Positions 32,036 through 41,643 of a DNA stretch of 64,000 nt are shown piece after piece. The notes under the pieces were generated by a model. The model worked only from the letters and a program-made list of their open reading frames with translations. It did not search any database and was not told the origin of the DNA. The position numbers and the translations under genes were made by a program. Origin of the DNA: Bacillus sp. 2B10 (GTDB lineage: Bacteria; Pseudomonadota; Alphaproteobacteria; Sphingomonadales; Sphingomonadaceae). The number at the start of each line of letters is the position of its first letter. Positions within the stretch are counted from its first letter, which is position 1. The stretch spans positions 1-64,000 of the forward strand of contig RPSH01000004.1 in assembly GCA_003946805.1 (NCBI GenBank), written 5' to 3'.

Positions 32036-34615
32036 ATGCAGCTCGTCATCGTCGAATCGCCCGCCAAGGCGAAGACCATCGAAAAATATCTGGGGTCCGA
32101 TTACCGCGTCCTCGCCTCCTACGGCCATGTCCGCGACCTGCCGCCCAAGGACGGGTCGGTGAACCCGGACGACGGCTTCGCGATGGATTGGGAGACGTAC
32201 GCCGACAAGACCAAGCAGTTGAAGGCGATCACCGATCTCGCCAAGACCGCCGACCGCCTGATCCTCGCCACCGATCCCGATCGCGAGGGCGAGGCGATCA
32301 GCTGGCATGTGCAGGAGGTGCTGAAGAAGCGCCGCGCGCTGCCCAAGGAGGTCGAACGCGTCACGTTCAACGCGATCACCAAGCCGGCGATCCTCGCGGC
32401 GATGAAGGCCCCGCGCGAGCTGGATACCGACCTGATCGACGCGTATCGCGCGCGCCGGGCGCTCGACTATCTGGTCGGCTTCACCCTGTCGCCGGTGCTG
32501 TGGCGCAAGCTGCCCGGCGCCAAGTCGGCCGGGCGCGTGCAGTCGGTGGCGCTGCGCCTGCTGGTCGAGCGCGAGCGCGAGATCGAGACGTTCATCGCGC
32601 AGGAATACTGGTCGGTCGTCGCGAAGATGGAGGCCGACGGCACGCCGTTCGACGCGCGCCTCGTCAAGCTGAAGGGCAAGAAGCTCGACCGCCTGTCGCT
32701 GGGCGACGGCGGATCGGCCGAGGTCGCGAAGGCGGCGGTGGTCGATGGCCGCTTCACGGTCATCAACGTCGAGACGAAGCCCGCGACGCGCAACCCGCCG
32801 CCGCCCTTCACCACCTCGACGCTGCAACAGGAAGCCGCGCGCAAGCTGGGTTTCTCCGCCAGCCACACGATGCGGATCGCGCAGTCGCTCTATGAGGACG
32901 GCGCGATCACGTACATGCGGACCGACGGCGTGCAGATGGACGGATCGGCGATCGATGCCGCGCGCGGCGCCATCGCCAAGCGCTATGACGGCAGCTATGT
33001 CCCCGACAAGCCGCGGCAGTACCAGACCAAGGCCAAGAATGCGCAGGAAGCGCACGAGGCGATCCGCCCGACCGACTTTTCGAAGGACCGTGCCGGGTCG
33101 GGCGACCACGGCCGGCTGTACGACCTGATCTGGAAGCGGGCGCTCGCCAGCCAGATGGCGTCGGCACGGATGGAGCGCACCGCCGTCGAGCTGGAGGACC
33201 AGACCGGCCAGACCGGGCTGCGTGCCACCGGACAGGTCGTGCTCTTCCCCGGCTATCTCGCGCTGTACGAGGAAGGCCGCGACGATGCGGCGGACGAGGA
33301 TTCGCGCCGCCTGCCCCTGCTGCGCTCGGGCGACGCCCCGGCCAAGAAGGACGTCGTCGCCGAACAGCATTTCACCCAGCCGCCGCCGCGCTTTTCGGAA
33401 GCGTCGCTGGTCAAGCGGCTGGAGGAACTGGGCATCGGTCGCCCGTCGACCTATGCCTCGATCATCCAGGTATTGAAGGATCGCGGCTATGTCCGCGTCG
33501 AGAAGAACCGCTTCTTTGCCGAGGAAACCGGGCGGCTGCTGACCGCGTTCCTCGAACGCTTCTTCGAGAAATATGTCGGCTACGACTTCACCGCCGAGCT
33601 GGAGGAGGAACTGGACGACGTGTCGGGCGGCCGCGCCGAATGGCAGGCGGTGCTCGAAGCGTTCTGGCGCGACTTCAAGCCGCGCACTTCGGAGGTGATG
33701 GAGCAGCAGCCCAGCGCGATCACCGCCGAACTGGACATATTCCTCGGCAGCTATCTGTTCCCCGAAAAGGCCGACGGCACCGATCCCCGCCTGTGCCCGA
33801 ATTGCGGCGAAGGGCGCCTCGCGCTGCGCGGCGGCAAGTTCGGCGCGTTCATCGCCTGCTCCAATTATCCCGAGTGCAAATATACCCGCCGCTTCGCGCA
33901 GCCGGGCGGCGAGGAGGGCGGCGACGCCGGGCCGGAAGGGCTGGGCAAGGACCCGGACACGGGGCTGGAGGTCGAGCGCAAGTCGGGACGCTTCGGCCCG
34001 TACATCCAGCTGGGCGATGGCAAGGAGGCGAAGCGCGCGTCGATCCCCAAGGACATCGGCGAGCTGAACCTCGAATGGGCATTGAAGCTGCTGAGCCTGC
34101 CGCGCACCATCGGCAATCATCCGGAGACGGGCGAACCGATCGAGGCGGCGATCGGGCGCTATGGCCCGTATCTCAAGCACGCCGGCAAATATGCGCGGTT
34201 GCAATCGACGGCGGACGTGTTCGAAACCGGCATGAACGCGGCGGTGGTCAAACTGGCCGAAGCGGCGGCGGGCGGCGGACGCGCGGGCCGAGGCGCGGCC
34301 AAGGAACCGCTCAAGGTGCTGGGCGCGCATCCGCGCACCGAGCTGGAGATCAGGCTGATGGAGGGGCGCTACGGCCCGTACGTCACCGACGGCACGACCA
34401 ACGCGACCATCCCGAAGTCGGTCGAACCGAACGCACTGACGCTGGAGGAAGCCGCCCAGCTGATCGACGACCGCGCGGCGGCGGCCCCGGCCAAGGGCAA
34501 GAAGAAGCCCGCGGCGAGGAAGGCCGCGCCCAAAAAGGCCGCGGCCAAGGATGGCGCAGTGAAGAAGGCGCCGGCCAAAAAGCCGGCTGCCAAGAAGCCT
34601 GCGCCCAAGGCTTGA
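32036..34615 (+). CDS. topA: DNA topoisomerase I
   Basis: 859 residues from the ATG at 32036 (MQLVIVESPAKAKTIEKYLG). The TOPRIM domain has TDPDREGEAISW; the catalytic Tyr is Y293 in ITYMRTDG. A four-Cys zinc finger follows near residue 585-610 (CPNCGEGRL and CSNYPEC), then C-terminal topoisomerase repeats (GRFGPYIQLGD, GRYGPYLKH, GRYGPYVTDG) and a Lys/Ala/Pro-rich tail. It relaxes negative supercoils. It is divergent from the toxin-antitoxin pair. The length and domain order are normal for alphaproteobacteria. Confidence 0.96.
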   Translation: MQLVIVESPAKAKTIEKYLGSDYRVLASYGHVRDLPPKDGSVNPDDGFAMDWETYADKTKQLKAITDLAKTADRLILATDPDREGEAISWHVQEVLKKRRALPKEVERVTFNAITKPAILAAMKAPRELDTDLIDAYRARRALDYLVGFTLSPVLWRKLPGAKSAGRVQSVALRLLVEREREIETFIAQEYWSVVAKMEADGTPFDARLVKLKGKKLDRLSLGDGGSAEVAKAAVVDGRFTVINVETKPATRNPPPPFTTSTLQQEAARKLGFSASHTMRIAQSLYEDGAITYMRTDGVQMDGSAIDAARGAIAKRYDGSYVPDKPRQYQTKAKNAQEAHEAIRPTDFSKDRAGSGDHGRLYDLIWKRALASQMASARMERTAVELEDQTGQTGLRATGQVVLFPGYLALYEEGRDDAADEDSRRLPLLRSGDAPAKKDVVAEQHFTQPPPRFSEASLVKRLEELGIGRPSTYASIIQVLKDRGYVRVEKNRFFAEETGRLLTAFLERFFEKYVGYDFTAELEEELDDVSGGRAEWQAVLEAFWRDFKPRTSEVMEQQPSAITAELDIFLGSYLFPEKADGTDPRLCPNCGEGRLALRGGKFGAFIACSNYPECKYTRRFAQPGGEEGGDAGPEGLGKDPDTGLEVERKSGRFGPYIQLGDGKEAKRASIPKDIGELNLEWALKLLSLPRTIGNHPETGEPIEAAIGRYGPYLKHAGKYARLQSTADVFETGMNAAVVKLAEAAAGGGRAGRGAAKEPLKVLGAHPRTELEIRLMEGRYGPYVTDGTTNATIPKSVEPNALTLEEAAQLIDDRAAAAPAKGKKKPAARKAAPKKAAAKDGAVKKAPAKKPAAKKPAPKA

Positions 34616-34622
34616 AGCTTGA

Positions 34623-34736
34623 CCGTTCGTGCTGAGTAGGGGCTGAGCTTGTCGAAGACCCGTATCGAAGTACCCGCCACAAGCGGTCCTTCGATACGCC
34701 ATTTCGACAAGCTCAATGGCTACTCAGGACGAGCGG
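34623..34736. repeat. dispersed inverted repeat after topA
   Basis: Left end CCGTTCGTGCTGAGTAG, right end CTACTCAGGACGAGCGG; inside are GAGCTTGTCGAAGAC and TTTCGACAAGCTC in opposite orientation. It is the most complete paired copy of this family in the window and probably folds as a terminator-like stem after topA. Confidence 0.8.
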
Positions 34737-34792
34737 AGTTACGTGCGGTGACGATGCTTTGAACAGGCCCGGGTCGCACCACCCGGTACCTC

Positions 34793-35086
34793 TCAGTTCA
34801 CCCGCGCGCCCGATTGCAGAAACGCCCGCGCCGCCTTTTGCGCGTCGGCGATCTGTCGTGCCGTCATGTCGCATGCGATTTCCGCGCGCCATTCCTGCGC
34901 CTCCTCGACGCCGGACATGGCGGCGAGGTTGAACCATTTATGTGCTTCGACCAGGTCGATGGTCGCGCCGCCGGTGCCGCTGGAATAGCAGATGCCGAGA
35001 TCGAACCACGCCGTGCTGTTATCCTGCCCCGCGTCTTCCACCCGGCTTTCCGAGAGGAAGCGGGCGCCTTTCTGACTAATGCCCAT
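34793..35086 (-). CDS. SEL1-like repeat protein
   Basis: 97 residues from the ATG at 35084-35086, chosen because GGGGGTTC lies just upstream; earlier ATGs exist at 35099-35101 and 35159-35161. The core WFDLGICYSSGTGGATIDLVEAHKWFNLAA matches one to two SEL1 (TPR-like) repeats, with G-x-A-x-A spacing. Such proteins act as interaction scaffolds. There is no signal peptide. The C-terminal part is helical (AEIACDMTARQIADAQKAAR). Role unknown. Confidence 0.75.
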   Translation of the reverse strand: MGISQKGARFLSESRVEDAGQDNSTAWFDLGICYSSGTGGATIDLVEAHKWFNLAAMSGVEEAQEWRAEIACDMTARQIADAQKAARAFLQSGARVN

Positions 35087-35236
35087 GTTCTGAACCCCCA
35101 TTGGTACAGGCACGAAATTGCCGGCCGGGGGTTGCGATTTGGTTAACGCGGCTAACCGCAACGGTTCGGTACGTTAACGCACGCTGAACTTAAGGTTGGA
35201 CGGCGCGTGTCGGGCGCGGTTTTGCCGGGCGGGACG

Positions 35237-35665
35237 TCAGCCCTGCGACAGCGCGTCCAGCGTCGGCCGGATGCCCGACAGGTCATAGCCCGCCGCACCA
35301 CCGGCCGCGACCAGCGTGTCCGGATCGCCGCCGGTCTTGGCGCTCGCCAGCGCCCACAGATTGCAGGAGCGCGTGCCCGAACGGCAATAGGCGAGGATCG
35401 GGCCGCCGCTGTCGCCCAGCACGGTCGCCATCGCGTCGAGCTGCGGGTGGCTGAACCCGGCATGGGTGATCGGGATGGCGTGATAGGCCATGCCCGCCGC
35501 CGCCGCTGCCCCGGCGATGGCGTCGCCGGTCGGCTGGCCGGCTTCCTCGCCCTCGGGCCGGTTGTTGACGATGGTGGTGAAGCCCTGTGCCTTCAACGTC
35601 GCGACGTCGTCGGCGGTGATCTGCGGGCTGACCGAGATGCGGTCGTCGATACGGCGGATATCCAT
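35237..35665 (-). CDS. TIGR01244-type sulfurtransferase/phosphatase-fold protein
   Basis: 142 residues. The start MDIRRIDDRISVSPQITADD and the NNRPEGEEAGQP block are typical of the TIGR01244/DUF442 group, which shares the tyrosine-phosphatase fold. The Cx5R loop is AYCRSGTRS. Members are often fused to beta-lactamase-fold persulfide dioxygenases or stand beside them; here it stands alone next to recQ. A role in persulfide handling is plausible by family but not shown by context. Confidence 0.85.
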   Translation of the reverse strand: MDIRRIDDRISVSPQITADDVATLKAQGFTTIVNNRPEGEEAGQPTGDAIAGAAAAAGMAYHAIPITHAGFSHPQLDAMATVLGDSGGPILAYCRSGTRSCNLWALASAKTGGDPDTLVAAGGAAGYDLSGIRPTLDALSQG

Positions 35666-35722
35666 GGGGAGGGGATAGCGGGGGGCAGGGGACGACGCAA
35701 ATCCTCCCCGTGCCGGGGAGGA

Positions 35723-37483
35723 TCAGTTTTGCCTGATTACCGCCAGGAACGCGTCCCCATATGCCTGCAGTTTCTTCTCGCCCACGCCGGTGATCCGCCG
35801 CATGCCGCCGATCGTCTGCGGCTTGTCCGCCGCCATCTCGCGCAGCACCGAATCGTGGAAGATGACATAGGGCGGCACGCCCGCCTCCTGCGCCAGTTCG
35901 CGGCGCTTGGCGCGCAACGCCTCGAACAGCGGATCGCCGGTCGGGTTGGGCGTCGCATCGCCCCTTCGCCGCCGCTCGCGCTTGGGCGGGACGATCAGCG
36001 ACAGCGTATCACCGCCTTTCAGCAATCCGCGTGCGGCGGGGCCGAATTCCAGCCCGCCATGGTCGTTGGCGCGCAGCGCATCGCGCAGTTGCAGCGCACG
36101 GCCGACGGGTTTCAGCAGCGCGACCTCGTCGCCCTCGACGATGTTCCACACCGACAGGTTTTCGTGGCCGTTGGTCATGCTGCGCTCGGTCGACTGACCG
36201 GTCAGCACCTGTTCGATATAGGTCGCGCCGAACATCATGCCGGTGCGGAACACCGCGGAGAGATATTTCTGCGCCACCTGCGTCGCGTCGACCGCGTTGG
36301 GCGGGGTCAGGCAATTGTCGCAATTTCCGCAAGTTTCGGGCGGCGACTCGCCGAAATGCCGGAGCAGGATCGCGCGGCGGCATCCAGCGGTTTCGACCAG
36401 CGCGCCCAGTGCGTTCAGCCGCTGCCGCTCGCCCGCCTGCCGGTTCGGTTCGACCTCACCGATCCGCTGGCGCGCGCGGGCGAAATCGTCGGCACCCCAG
36501 AACAGGTGCGCGACCGCCGGATCGCCGTCGCGGCCCGCGCGGCCGGTTTCCTGATAATAGGCCTCGATCGATTTCGGCAGCCCGGCATGGGCGACGAAGC
36601 GGACGTCGGGCTTGTCGATGCCCATGCCAAAGGCGATGGTCGCGACCATCACCATGTCTTCGGACGCGACGAACTCGTGCTGGTTGCGCTGGCGTACCGC
36701 AGGGTCGAGGCCGGCATGATAGACGCGTGTCGGCCGCCCGGTCTTCGCCAGCGCCTCGGCCAGCCGTTCGGTGCCGGCGCGCGACTGGACATACACGATG
36801 CCGGGGCCGGGGGTCGCGGCGATCACGTCGGCGATCTGGCGCGTGCCCTGGTCGCGCGGGGTGATGTGGTAGCGGATGTTGGGCCGGTCGAAGCCGGCGA
36901 CGATGAGCCCGTCATGCGGGATGCCGAGCTGTTCGAGGATGTCGGCGCGGGTATGCGCGTCGGCGGTGGCGGTCAGTGCCAGCCGCGGCACCTCCGGGAA
37001 CTGGTCGAACAGCGGGCGCAGCAGGCGATAGTCGGGGCGGAAGTCGTGGCCCCATTCGCTGACGCAATGCGCTTCGTCGATCGCGAACAGCGACAGGTTG
37101 CCGCGCGCCAGCAACTCGCGGAAATCGCTGCCCGAGGCGCGTTCGGGCGCGACGTAGAGCAGGTCGAGCTCGCCATCGAGGAACCGCCCGCGCGTCTCGG
37201 CGCGATTGTCGTCGGCGCTGGTCAGGGTCGCGGCGCGGATGCCGACCGCGGTGGCGGCGCGCAACTGGTCATGCATCAGCGCGATCAGCGGGGAGACGAC
37301 GACGCAGGTGCCCGGCAGCATCTGCGCGGGCAACTGATAGGTCAGCGACTTGCCGGCACCGGTCGGCATCACCGCCAGCGTGCGCTGCCCGGCAAGCACT
37401 CGGTCGACCACCTGCCGCTGGACGCCGCGAAAGTCGGGAAAGCCGAAGGTCGATTGCAGTACGGGGATCGGGTCGAGCGCCAT
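35723..37483 (-). CDS. recQ: ATP-dependent DNA helicase RecQ
   Basis: 586 residues from the ATG at 37481-37483 with GGGGAAG upstream. SF2 helicase motifs: MPTGAGKSLTYQ, DEAHCVSEWGHDFRPDY, the ARE-type aromatic loop, and QETGRAGRDG. The RecQ zinc site is CRRAILLRHF with CGNCDNC, followed by winged-helix (RQC) and an HRDC domain (EALRAKRRELAQEAG). It unwinds recombination and repair intermediates. Upstream flank (37484-37655) carries a REP pair only. Confidence 0.95.
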   Translation of the reverse strand: MALDPIPVLQSTFGFPDFRGVQRQVVDRVLAGQRTLAVMPTGAGKSLTYQLPAQMLPGTCVVVSPLIALMHDQLRAATAVGIRAATLTSADDNRAETRGRFLDGELDLLYVAPERASGSDFRELLARGNLSLFAIDEAHCVSEWGHDFRPDYRLLRPLFDQFPEVPRLALTATADAHTRADILEQLGIPHDGLIVAGFDRPNIRYHITPRDQGTRQIADVIAATPGPGIVYVQSRAGTERLAEALAKTGRPTRVYHAGLDPAVRQRNQHEFVASEDMVMVATIAFGMGIDKPDVRFVAHAGLPKSIEAYYQETGRAGRDGDPAVAHLFWGADDFARARQRIGEVEPNRQAGERQRLNALGALVETAGCRRAILLRHFGESPPETCGNCDNCLTPPNAVDATQVAQKYLSAVFRTGMMFGATYIEQVLTGQSTERSMTNGHENLSVWNIVEGDEVALLKPVGRALQLRDALRANDHGGLEFGPAARGLLKGGDTLSLIVPPKRERRRRGDATPNPTGDPLFEALRAKRRELAQEAGVPPYVIFHDSVLREMAADKPQTIGGMRRITGVGEKKLQAYGDAFLAVIRQN

Positions 37484-37562
37484 CGGGCTTCCCCTAGGGA
37501 TGCGGGGCCGGGGCGTCGAGGGGTGGGGTGGGTTTATCGGCGCGACTACCGCCTCGCCCCGC

Positions 37563-37647
37563 ACGTCACCCCGGCGCAGGCTGGGGTTTCTCGATTGCAG
37601 GACAGGACAGGAATCGCCGGAGACCCCGGCCTGCGCCGGGGTGACGC
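37563..37647. repeat. paired inverted REP-type repeats
   Basis: GTCACCCCGGCGCAGGCTGG at the left and, inverted, CCCCGGCCTGCGCCGGGGTGAC at the right. It lies between recQ and the methyltransferase lipoprotein gene. Confidence 0.75.
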
Positions 37648-37655
37648 CTGGGGGT

Positions 37656-38438
37656 CTACTCCACCCGCACCGCGCGCCAGCCTTCGCCGCCGATCGCTGC
37701 CTCGCCGACCGTCCCGCGATACTCGCGACCGCCCGCGGTGAAGTTGAGCGCGACGCCGCGCAGGCTGCCGGTCAGTGCCGTGCTGCCCAGCGTGCCGGTT
37801 ACGTCCTGAAACCGCTGGTCGATGGTCAGTGTCACCGCGCGCCCGTCCGCCAGCGTCGCGCGCCACGTACCGCCCGCCACCGCCGGTACGATCCACAGAT
37901 AGACGCGGCGGTCGCCGACCAGCCGTTCGCCGTCGGCGCGCCAGTCGCCGAGGTCGAAGGCGTGGGTGACGATCCGCGTGCCGGGTTTCAGTTCGGTCAG
38001 CAGACGCGGGCGCAGCGCCATGTTGATGCGTGGCAGCAGGTACATGGTAACGACGCTCGCCGGCCGCAGCGGCACGTCGAACAGGTTGGCGTTGGAGAAG
38101 CGGGCACGGTCCTGCAGGCCATGGAGCGCGGCGTTGCGGCGGGCGCGGTCGACCAGGGCTGCGTCGATCTCCACGCCGCTGGCGGCGGCCCCGCGCCGTG
38201 CCGCGGCGATGGCGATGCGGCCATCGCCCGAGCCGAGGTCGATGACGGTATCCGACGCGGCGACCTGCGCCATGTCGAGCATCGCCTCGACCACCGGTTC
38301 GGGGGTCGGGACATAGGGCACGTCATAATCGGGTTCGCGCGCGGCGATGCCGGTCCCGCGCAGAATGTCGCCCATGCCGTCGCCATAGGCGCTGCACCCG
38401 CCGAGCAGCGCGGCCAGCAGCAGCGCCGCGATCCTCAC
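37656..38438 (-). CDS. SAM-methyltransferase-fold lipoprotein
   Basis: 260 residues from the GTG at 38436-38438, which overlaps the hydrolase stop (GTGA). The N-terminus RIAALLLAALLGGCSAYGDG has a clear lipobox (LGGC). A class I methyltransferase core follows (VIDLGSGDGRIAIAAARRG; GVEIDAALVDRARRNA; VVTMYLLPRINMAL), then a C-terminal beta domain of about 90 residues. A SAM-dependent enzyme beyond the inner membrane has no evident SAM supply, so either it does not methylate, or it stays facing the cytoplasm. Predicted lipidation is from sequence only. Confidence 0.7.
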   Translation of the reverse strand: MRIAALLLAALLGGCSAYGDGMGDILRGTGIAAREPDYDVPYVPTPEPVVEAMLDMAQVAASDTVIDLGSGDGRIAIAAARRGAAASGVEIDAALVDRARRNAALHGLQDRARFSNANLFDVPLRPASVVTMYLLPRINMALRPRLLTELKPGTRIVTHAFDLGDWRADGERLVGDRRVYLWIVPAVAGGTWRATLADGRAVTLTIDQRFQDVTGTLGSTALTGSLRGVALNFTAGGREYRGTVGEAAIGGEGWRAVRVE

Positions 38439-39367
38439 GCCGCGGCGACCCCGCGCAGCCACGCCGCCGTCTCGGCCGGATGGGTGACCGGGATCATGTG
38501 CCCGCCCGCGATCATGGTCAGTTCGGCACCGGGAATGACGGCAGCGGTCGGCTCGCCCTGCGTCCCCGGATCGAGCAGCTGGTCGTCGCGGCCATAGAGG
38601 ATCGCGACGGGCAGGGCGATCGTGCCATAGCGCGGCACCAGCGTGGCGAGCGCGCGATTGGCGTCCTCCAGCTCGAACGCCCCCGCCTCGAAGCTCGCCG
38701 GGCGCAGCGCGGTCAGGCCGCCGCCGCGCGTGCCGAAGTCCAGCGGAACCGGATCGGGTGCGAACACCTGCTTCGAAACCGCCGGGCCGGTCAGCGTCGT
38801 GAGCGGCACGCCGACGGTCCATGCGGCGAGGCCGCGCAAGGGGGCAGGCGGTACCTTGCCACGGAACACCGGCGGCAGCCGCTCGACCTGTTGCGTCAGC
38901 GGCGCGATCAGCGCGATGCCGCGGATCTTGGCGGGCTGGTTCAGCGCCATCGTCAACGCCACCGCGCCGCCCATCGAATGGCCGACCAGCAGCGGCCGGT
39001 CGAGTCCCAGCGCGTCGATCAGGTCGGCGATCATTCGCGCCTGCGTCTCCAACGTCGGGTGCCCGCCCTCCACGGTCGAATGGCCCCAGCCGGGACGGTC
39101 GACCAGGATCAGCCGGTGGTCGGCGAGTTCGGCGGTCAGCGCGTAGGAGAAGTTGCGCAGCTGGCCATAGATGCCGTGGAGCAGCACGATCGCCGGACCA
39201 TCGCCGCCGGTGTCGACATAATGCAGCCGCCCGCCCGGCACGTCGACGAACGCGCCGTCGGCCGGGACCAGCGCCTCCGCCGCACCCGCCGCCAGCGCGG
39301 TCCACAGCGCGAGGCCGCCGCCGATCAGCGCCGTCGTCATCGCCGCCTTCTTGAACACGTCTTTCAT
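38435..39367 (-). CDS. alpha/beta hydrolase, membrane-anchored or secreted
   Basis: 310 residues. A hydrophobic N-terminal segment (AAMTTALIGGGLALWTALAAG) is a signal anchor or signal peptide. Hydrolase motifs: VLLHGIYGQ (oxyanion HG), nucleophile elbow VGHSMGGA, acid Asp in ILYGRDDQLLDP, and His in GGHMIPVTHP. The fold covers esterases, haloalkane dehalogenase-like and lipase-like enzymes; substrate is unknown. It is coupled (GTGA overlap) to the lipoprotein methyltransferase gene, so the two may act together in the envelope. Confidence 0.85.
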   Translation of the reverse strand: MKDVFKKAAMTTALIGGGLALWTALAAGAAEALVPADGAFVDVPGGRLHYVDTGGDGPAIVLLHGIYGQLRNFSYALTAELADHRLILVDRPGWGHSTVEGGHPTLETQARMIADLIDALGLDRPLLVGHSMGGAVALTMALNQPAKIRGIALIAPLTQQVERLPPVFRGKVPPAPLRGLAAWTVGVPLTTLTGPAVSKQVFAPDPVPLDFGTRGGGLTALRPASFEAGAFELEDANRALATLVPRYGTIALPVAILYGRDDQLLDPGTQGEPTAAVIPGAELTMIAGGHMIPVTHPAETAAWLRGVAAA

Positions 39368-39430
39368 GCGTCATCCTCCCGCGTTGCCGGGGATACGCTC
39401 GGGCGTGGCGGAGTGTCCATCGGATACGTT

Positions 39431-41260
39431 TCAGGCGTCCTCCAGCGCCGCCTCGCGCTCGGCGGCCTGGCGCGCCCACATCTCGGCATAGGTGCCACCG
39501 GCGCGCAGCAGTTCGGCATGCGATCCGCTTTCGACCACGCGCCCGTTCTCCAGCACGACGATGCGGTCGGCATGGACCACGGTCGACAGGCGGTGGGCGA
39601 TGACGATGGTGGTCCGCCCGCGCTCGATCGCTTCCAGCGTGTCGAGGATGTCGGCCTCGGTCCGGCTGTCGAGCGCGCTGGTCGCCTCGTCGAGGATCAG
39701 CACCGGCGGGTTCTTGAGCAGCGTGCGCGCGATCGCGACGCGCTGCTTCTCGCCGCCCGACAGCTTCAGCCCGCGTTCGCCGACGCGCGTGTCGAATCCC
39801 TGCGGCAGGCTGGCGATGAACGGCGCGATCGACGCGCCCTGCGCCGCGCGCGCGATATCCCCGGTCGTGGCACCGGCGCGGCCATAGGCGATGTTGTAGC
39901 CGATGGTGTCGTTGAACAGCACGGTATCCTGCGGCACGATCCCGATCGCCGAGCGCAGCGACGCCTGCGTCACCGCGGCGATATCCTGTCCGTCGATGGT
40001 GATCCGTCCGGCGGTCGGATCGTAGAAGCGGAACAGCAGCCGGGCGAGCGTCGACTTGCCCGCGCCCGATGGCCCCACCACCGCCAGCGTCGTACCCGGC
40101 GGAATGTCGAGGTCGATGCCGTCCAGGATCGTTCGCCCGTCACCATAACCGAAGCCCACGCCCTCGAACCGGACGTGTCCCCGACCGACCACCAAGGTCG
40201 GCGCGCCGGGCGCGTCGACGACGTCGGCCGGGGTATCGATCAGGTCGAACATCGCGCCCATGTCCACCACCCCCTGCCGCACGGTGCGATACACCATGCC
40301 CAGCAGGTCGAGCGGGCGGAACAGTTGCGTCAGCAGCGTCGACACCAGCACGATGTCGCCCGGCGTGAAGCGCCCGCTCGACCAGCCGAACACGATCAGC
40401 GCCATGCCGCCGCCCAGCATCAGCGCGGTGATGAGCGACTGGCCGATGTTGAGCAGCGCGAGTGAATTCTCCGACTTCACCGCCGCATCGGCATAGCTGG
40501 CGACCGCGCGGTCGTAGCGCGCCGCCTCGCGCTCCTCGGCGCCAAAATATTTGACCGTCTCGAAATTCAGCAGCGAATCGACGGCGTGCGCCACCGCGCC
40601 GGTGTCGAGGTCGTTCATCCGTTCGCGCAAGGCGGAACGCCAGTCGGTGACCCAGCGGGTGAACACGATGTAGCATACTACCATCGCCATGGTGCCGCCG
40701 ACCAGCCACGCGCCGAACCGCGTGCCGAAGATCGACAGGACCAACCCCAGTTCTAGGATCGTCGGCGCGATGTTGAACAGCAGGAAATACAGCATCGTGT
40801 CGATGCTCTTGGTGCCCCGCTCGACCACCTTGGTGACCGCGCCGGTGCGGCGTTCGAGGTGGAAGCGCAGCGACAGCGCATGGAGGTGGCGGAACACCGA
40901 CGCCGCCAGCCGCTGCGTCGCATCCTGCCCGACGCGTTCGAACACGACGTTGCGCAGATTGTCGAACAACGTGCCGGCAAAGCGCGCCGCGGCATAGCCC
41001 GCGACCAGCGCGACGACGAGCCACAGCGCGTCGCGCGACCCCGCCGCCATCGTGTCGATCGCGCCCTGCAACGCGAACGGCGCGCCGTACACCTGCACCA
41101 GCTTCGATGCGACCACCAGCAGCAGCGCGGCGACGATGCGCACCTTCAGCCCCGTGGCGCCGGCGGGCCACAGATAGGGGAGGAAACGGCGGAGCGTCGC
41201 CAGCATCGGCCGGGTGGGACCGGAGGCGGAATGGGTTTCTGGCGGCATTGCAAGCGCCAT
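39431..41260 (-). CDS. ABC exporter of the Atm1/ABCB7 type
   Basis: 609 residues from the ATG at 41258-41260, with another at 41246-41248. N-terminal half: six membrane segments of the ABC type-1 exporter fold. C-terminal half: ATPase with GPSGAGKST (Walker A), LSGGEKQRVAIARTLL (signature), PPVLILDEATSALD (Walker B) and the H-loop IAHRLSTVVHADR. The membrane half resembles mitochondrial Atm1 and bacterial heavy-metal/glutathione exporters (TGAVTKVVERGTKSID; NFETVKYFGAEEREAARYD). It probably exports glutathione-linked compounds. Divergent from a small hypothetical gene. Confidence 0.85.
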   Translation of the reverse strand: MALAMPPETHSASGPTRPMLATLRRFLPYLWPAGATGLKVRIVAALLLVVASKLVQVYGAPFALQGAIDTMAAGSRDALWLVVALVAGYAAARFAGTLFDNLRNVVFERVGQDATQRLAASVFRHLHALSLRFHLERRTGAVTKVVERGTKSIDTMLYFLLFNIAPTILELGLVLSIFGTRFGAWLVGGTMAMVVCYIVFTRWVTDWRSALRERMNDLDTGAVAHAVDSLLNFETVKYFGAEEREAARYDRAVASYADAAVKSENSLALLNIGQSLITALMLGGGMALIVFGWSSGRFTPGDIVLVSTLLTQLFRPLDLLGMVYRTVRQGVVDMGAMFDLIDTPADVVDAPGAPTLVVGRGHVRFEGVGFGYGDGRTILDGIDLDIPPGTTLAVVGPSGAGKSTLARLLFRFYDPTAGRITIDGQDIAAVTQASLRSAIGIVPQDTVLFNDTIGYNIAYGRAGATTGDIARAAQGASIAPFIASLPQGFDTRVGERGLKLSGGEKQRVAIARTLLKNPPVLILDEATSALDSRTEADILDTLEAIERGRTTIVIAHRLSTVVHADRIVVLENGRVVESGSHAELLRAGGTYAEMWARQAAEREAALEDA

Positions 41261-41344
41261 TTGGGGAAGCGGGCGCGGGCGTGCAACGGTTCGTCGGAAC
41301 AAGCGGCTTCCACAGGTATTGAAACCGGTGGAAGGAGACGACGA

Positions 41345-41581
41345 ATGGCACCTCTGGTCTATGTCATGGCGATCCTCGGATGCGGCGACGACGGCGCCGC
41401 CTGCACCCGCGAGCGCGTCGCTCCCGCCAGCTATCAATCGGTCGCAGAGTGTCAGGCGGCGATGCCCGCAATGCTCGCCAGCAACACCGACCTGTCCTAT
41501 CCGGTAATCAGCGCCGCGTGCGAACGCGGCGGGCAGTTCGTCGTCGAAAATGCGAAGCGGGGCAAGCCGCGCCAGGGCTGA
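41345..41581 (+). CDS. small hypothetical protein (78 aa, four Cys)
   Basis: Starts at the ATG at 41345 with GGAAGGAGA upstream. The sequence opens APLVYVMAILGCGDDGAACT and contains CQAAMPAMLASN and SAACERGGQF; the four Cys could pair, and the hydrophobic start is too short for a classical signal. The good ribosome site and balanced composition support it. Family not recognised. Followed by a MITE-like repeat. Confidence 0.65.
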   Translation: MAPLVYVMAILGCGDDGAACTRERVAPASYQSVAECQAAMPAMLASNTDLSYPVISAACERGGQFVVENAKRGKPRQG

Positions 41582-41643
41582 GCGGGCGACCGGTCGGCAA
41601 CAGGCCACTCCCCCTGCGGGTTCGTAACCCGGCTCAAGTCCAG

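Noticed and set aside
31586-34702. Long minus-strand frame opposite topA
   Set aside because: Only its last 93 codons (31586-31864) form the antitoxin; the rest is a high-GC shadow of topA.
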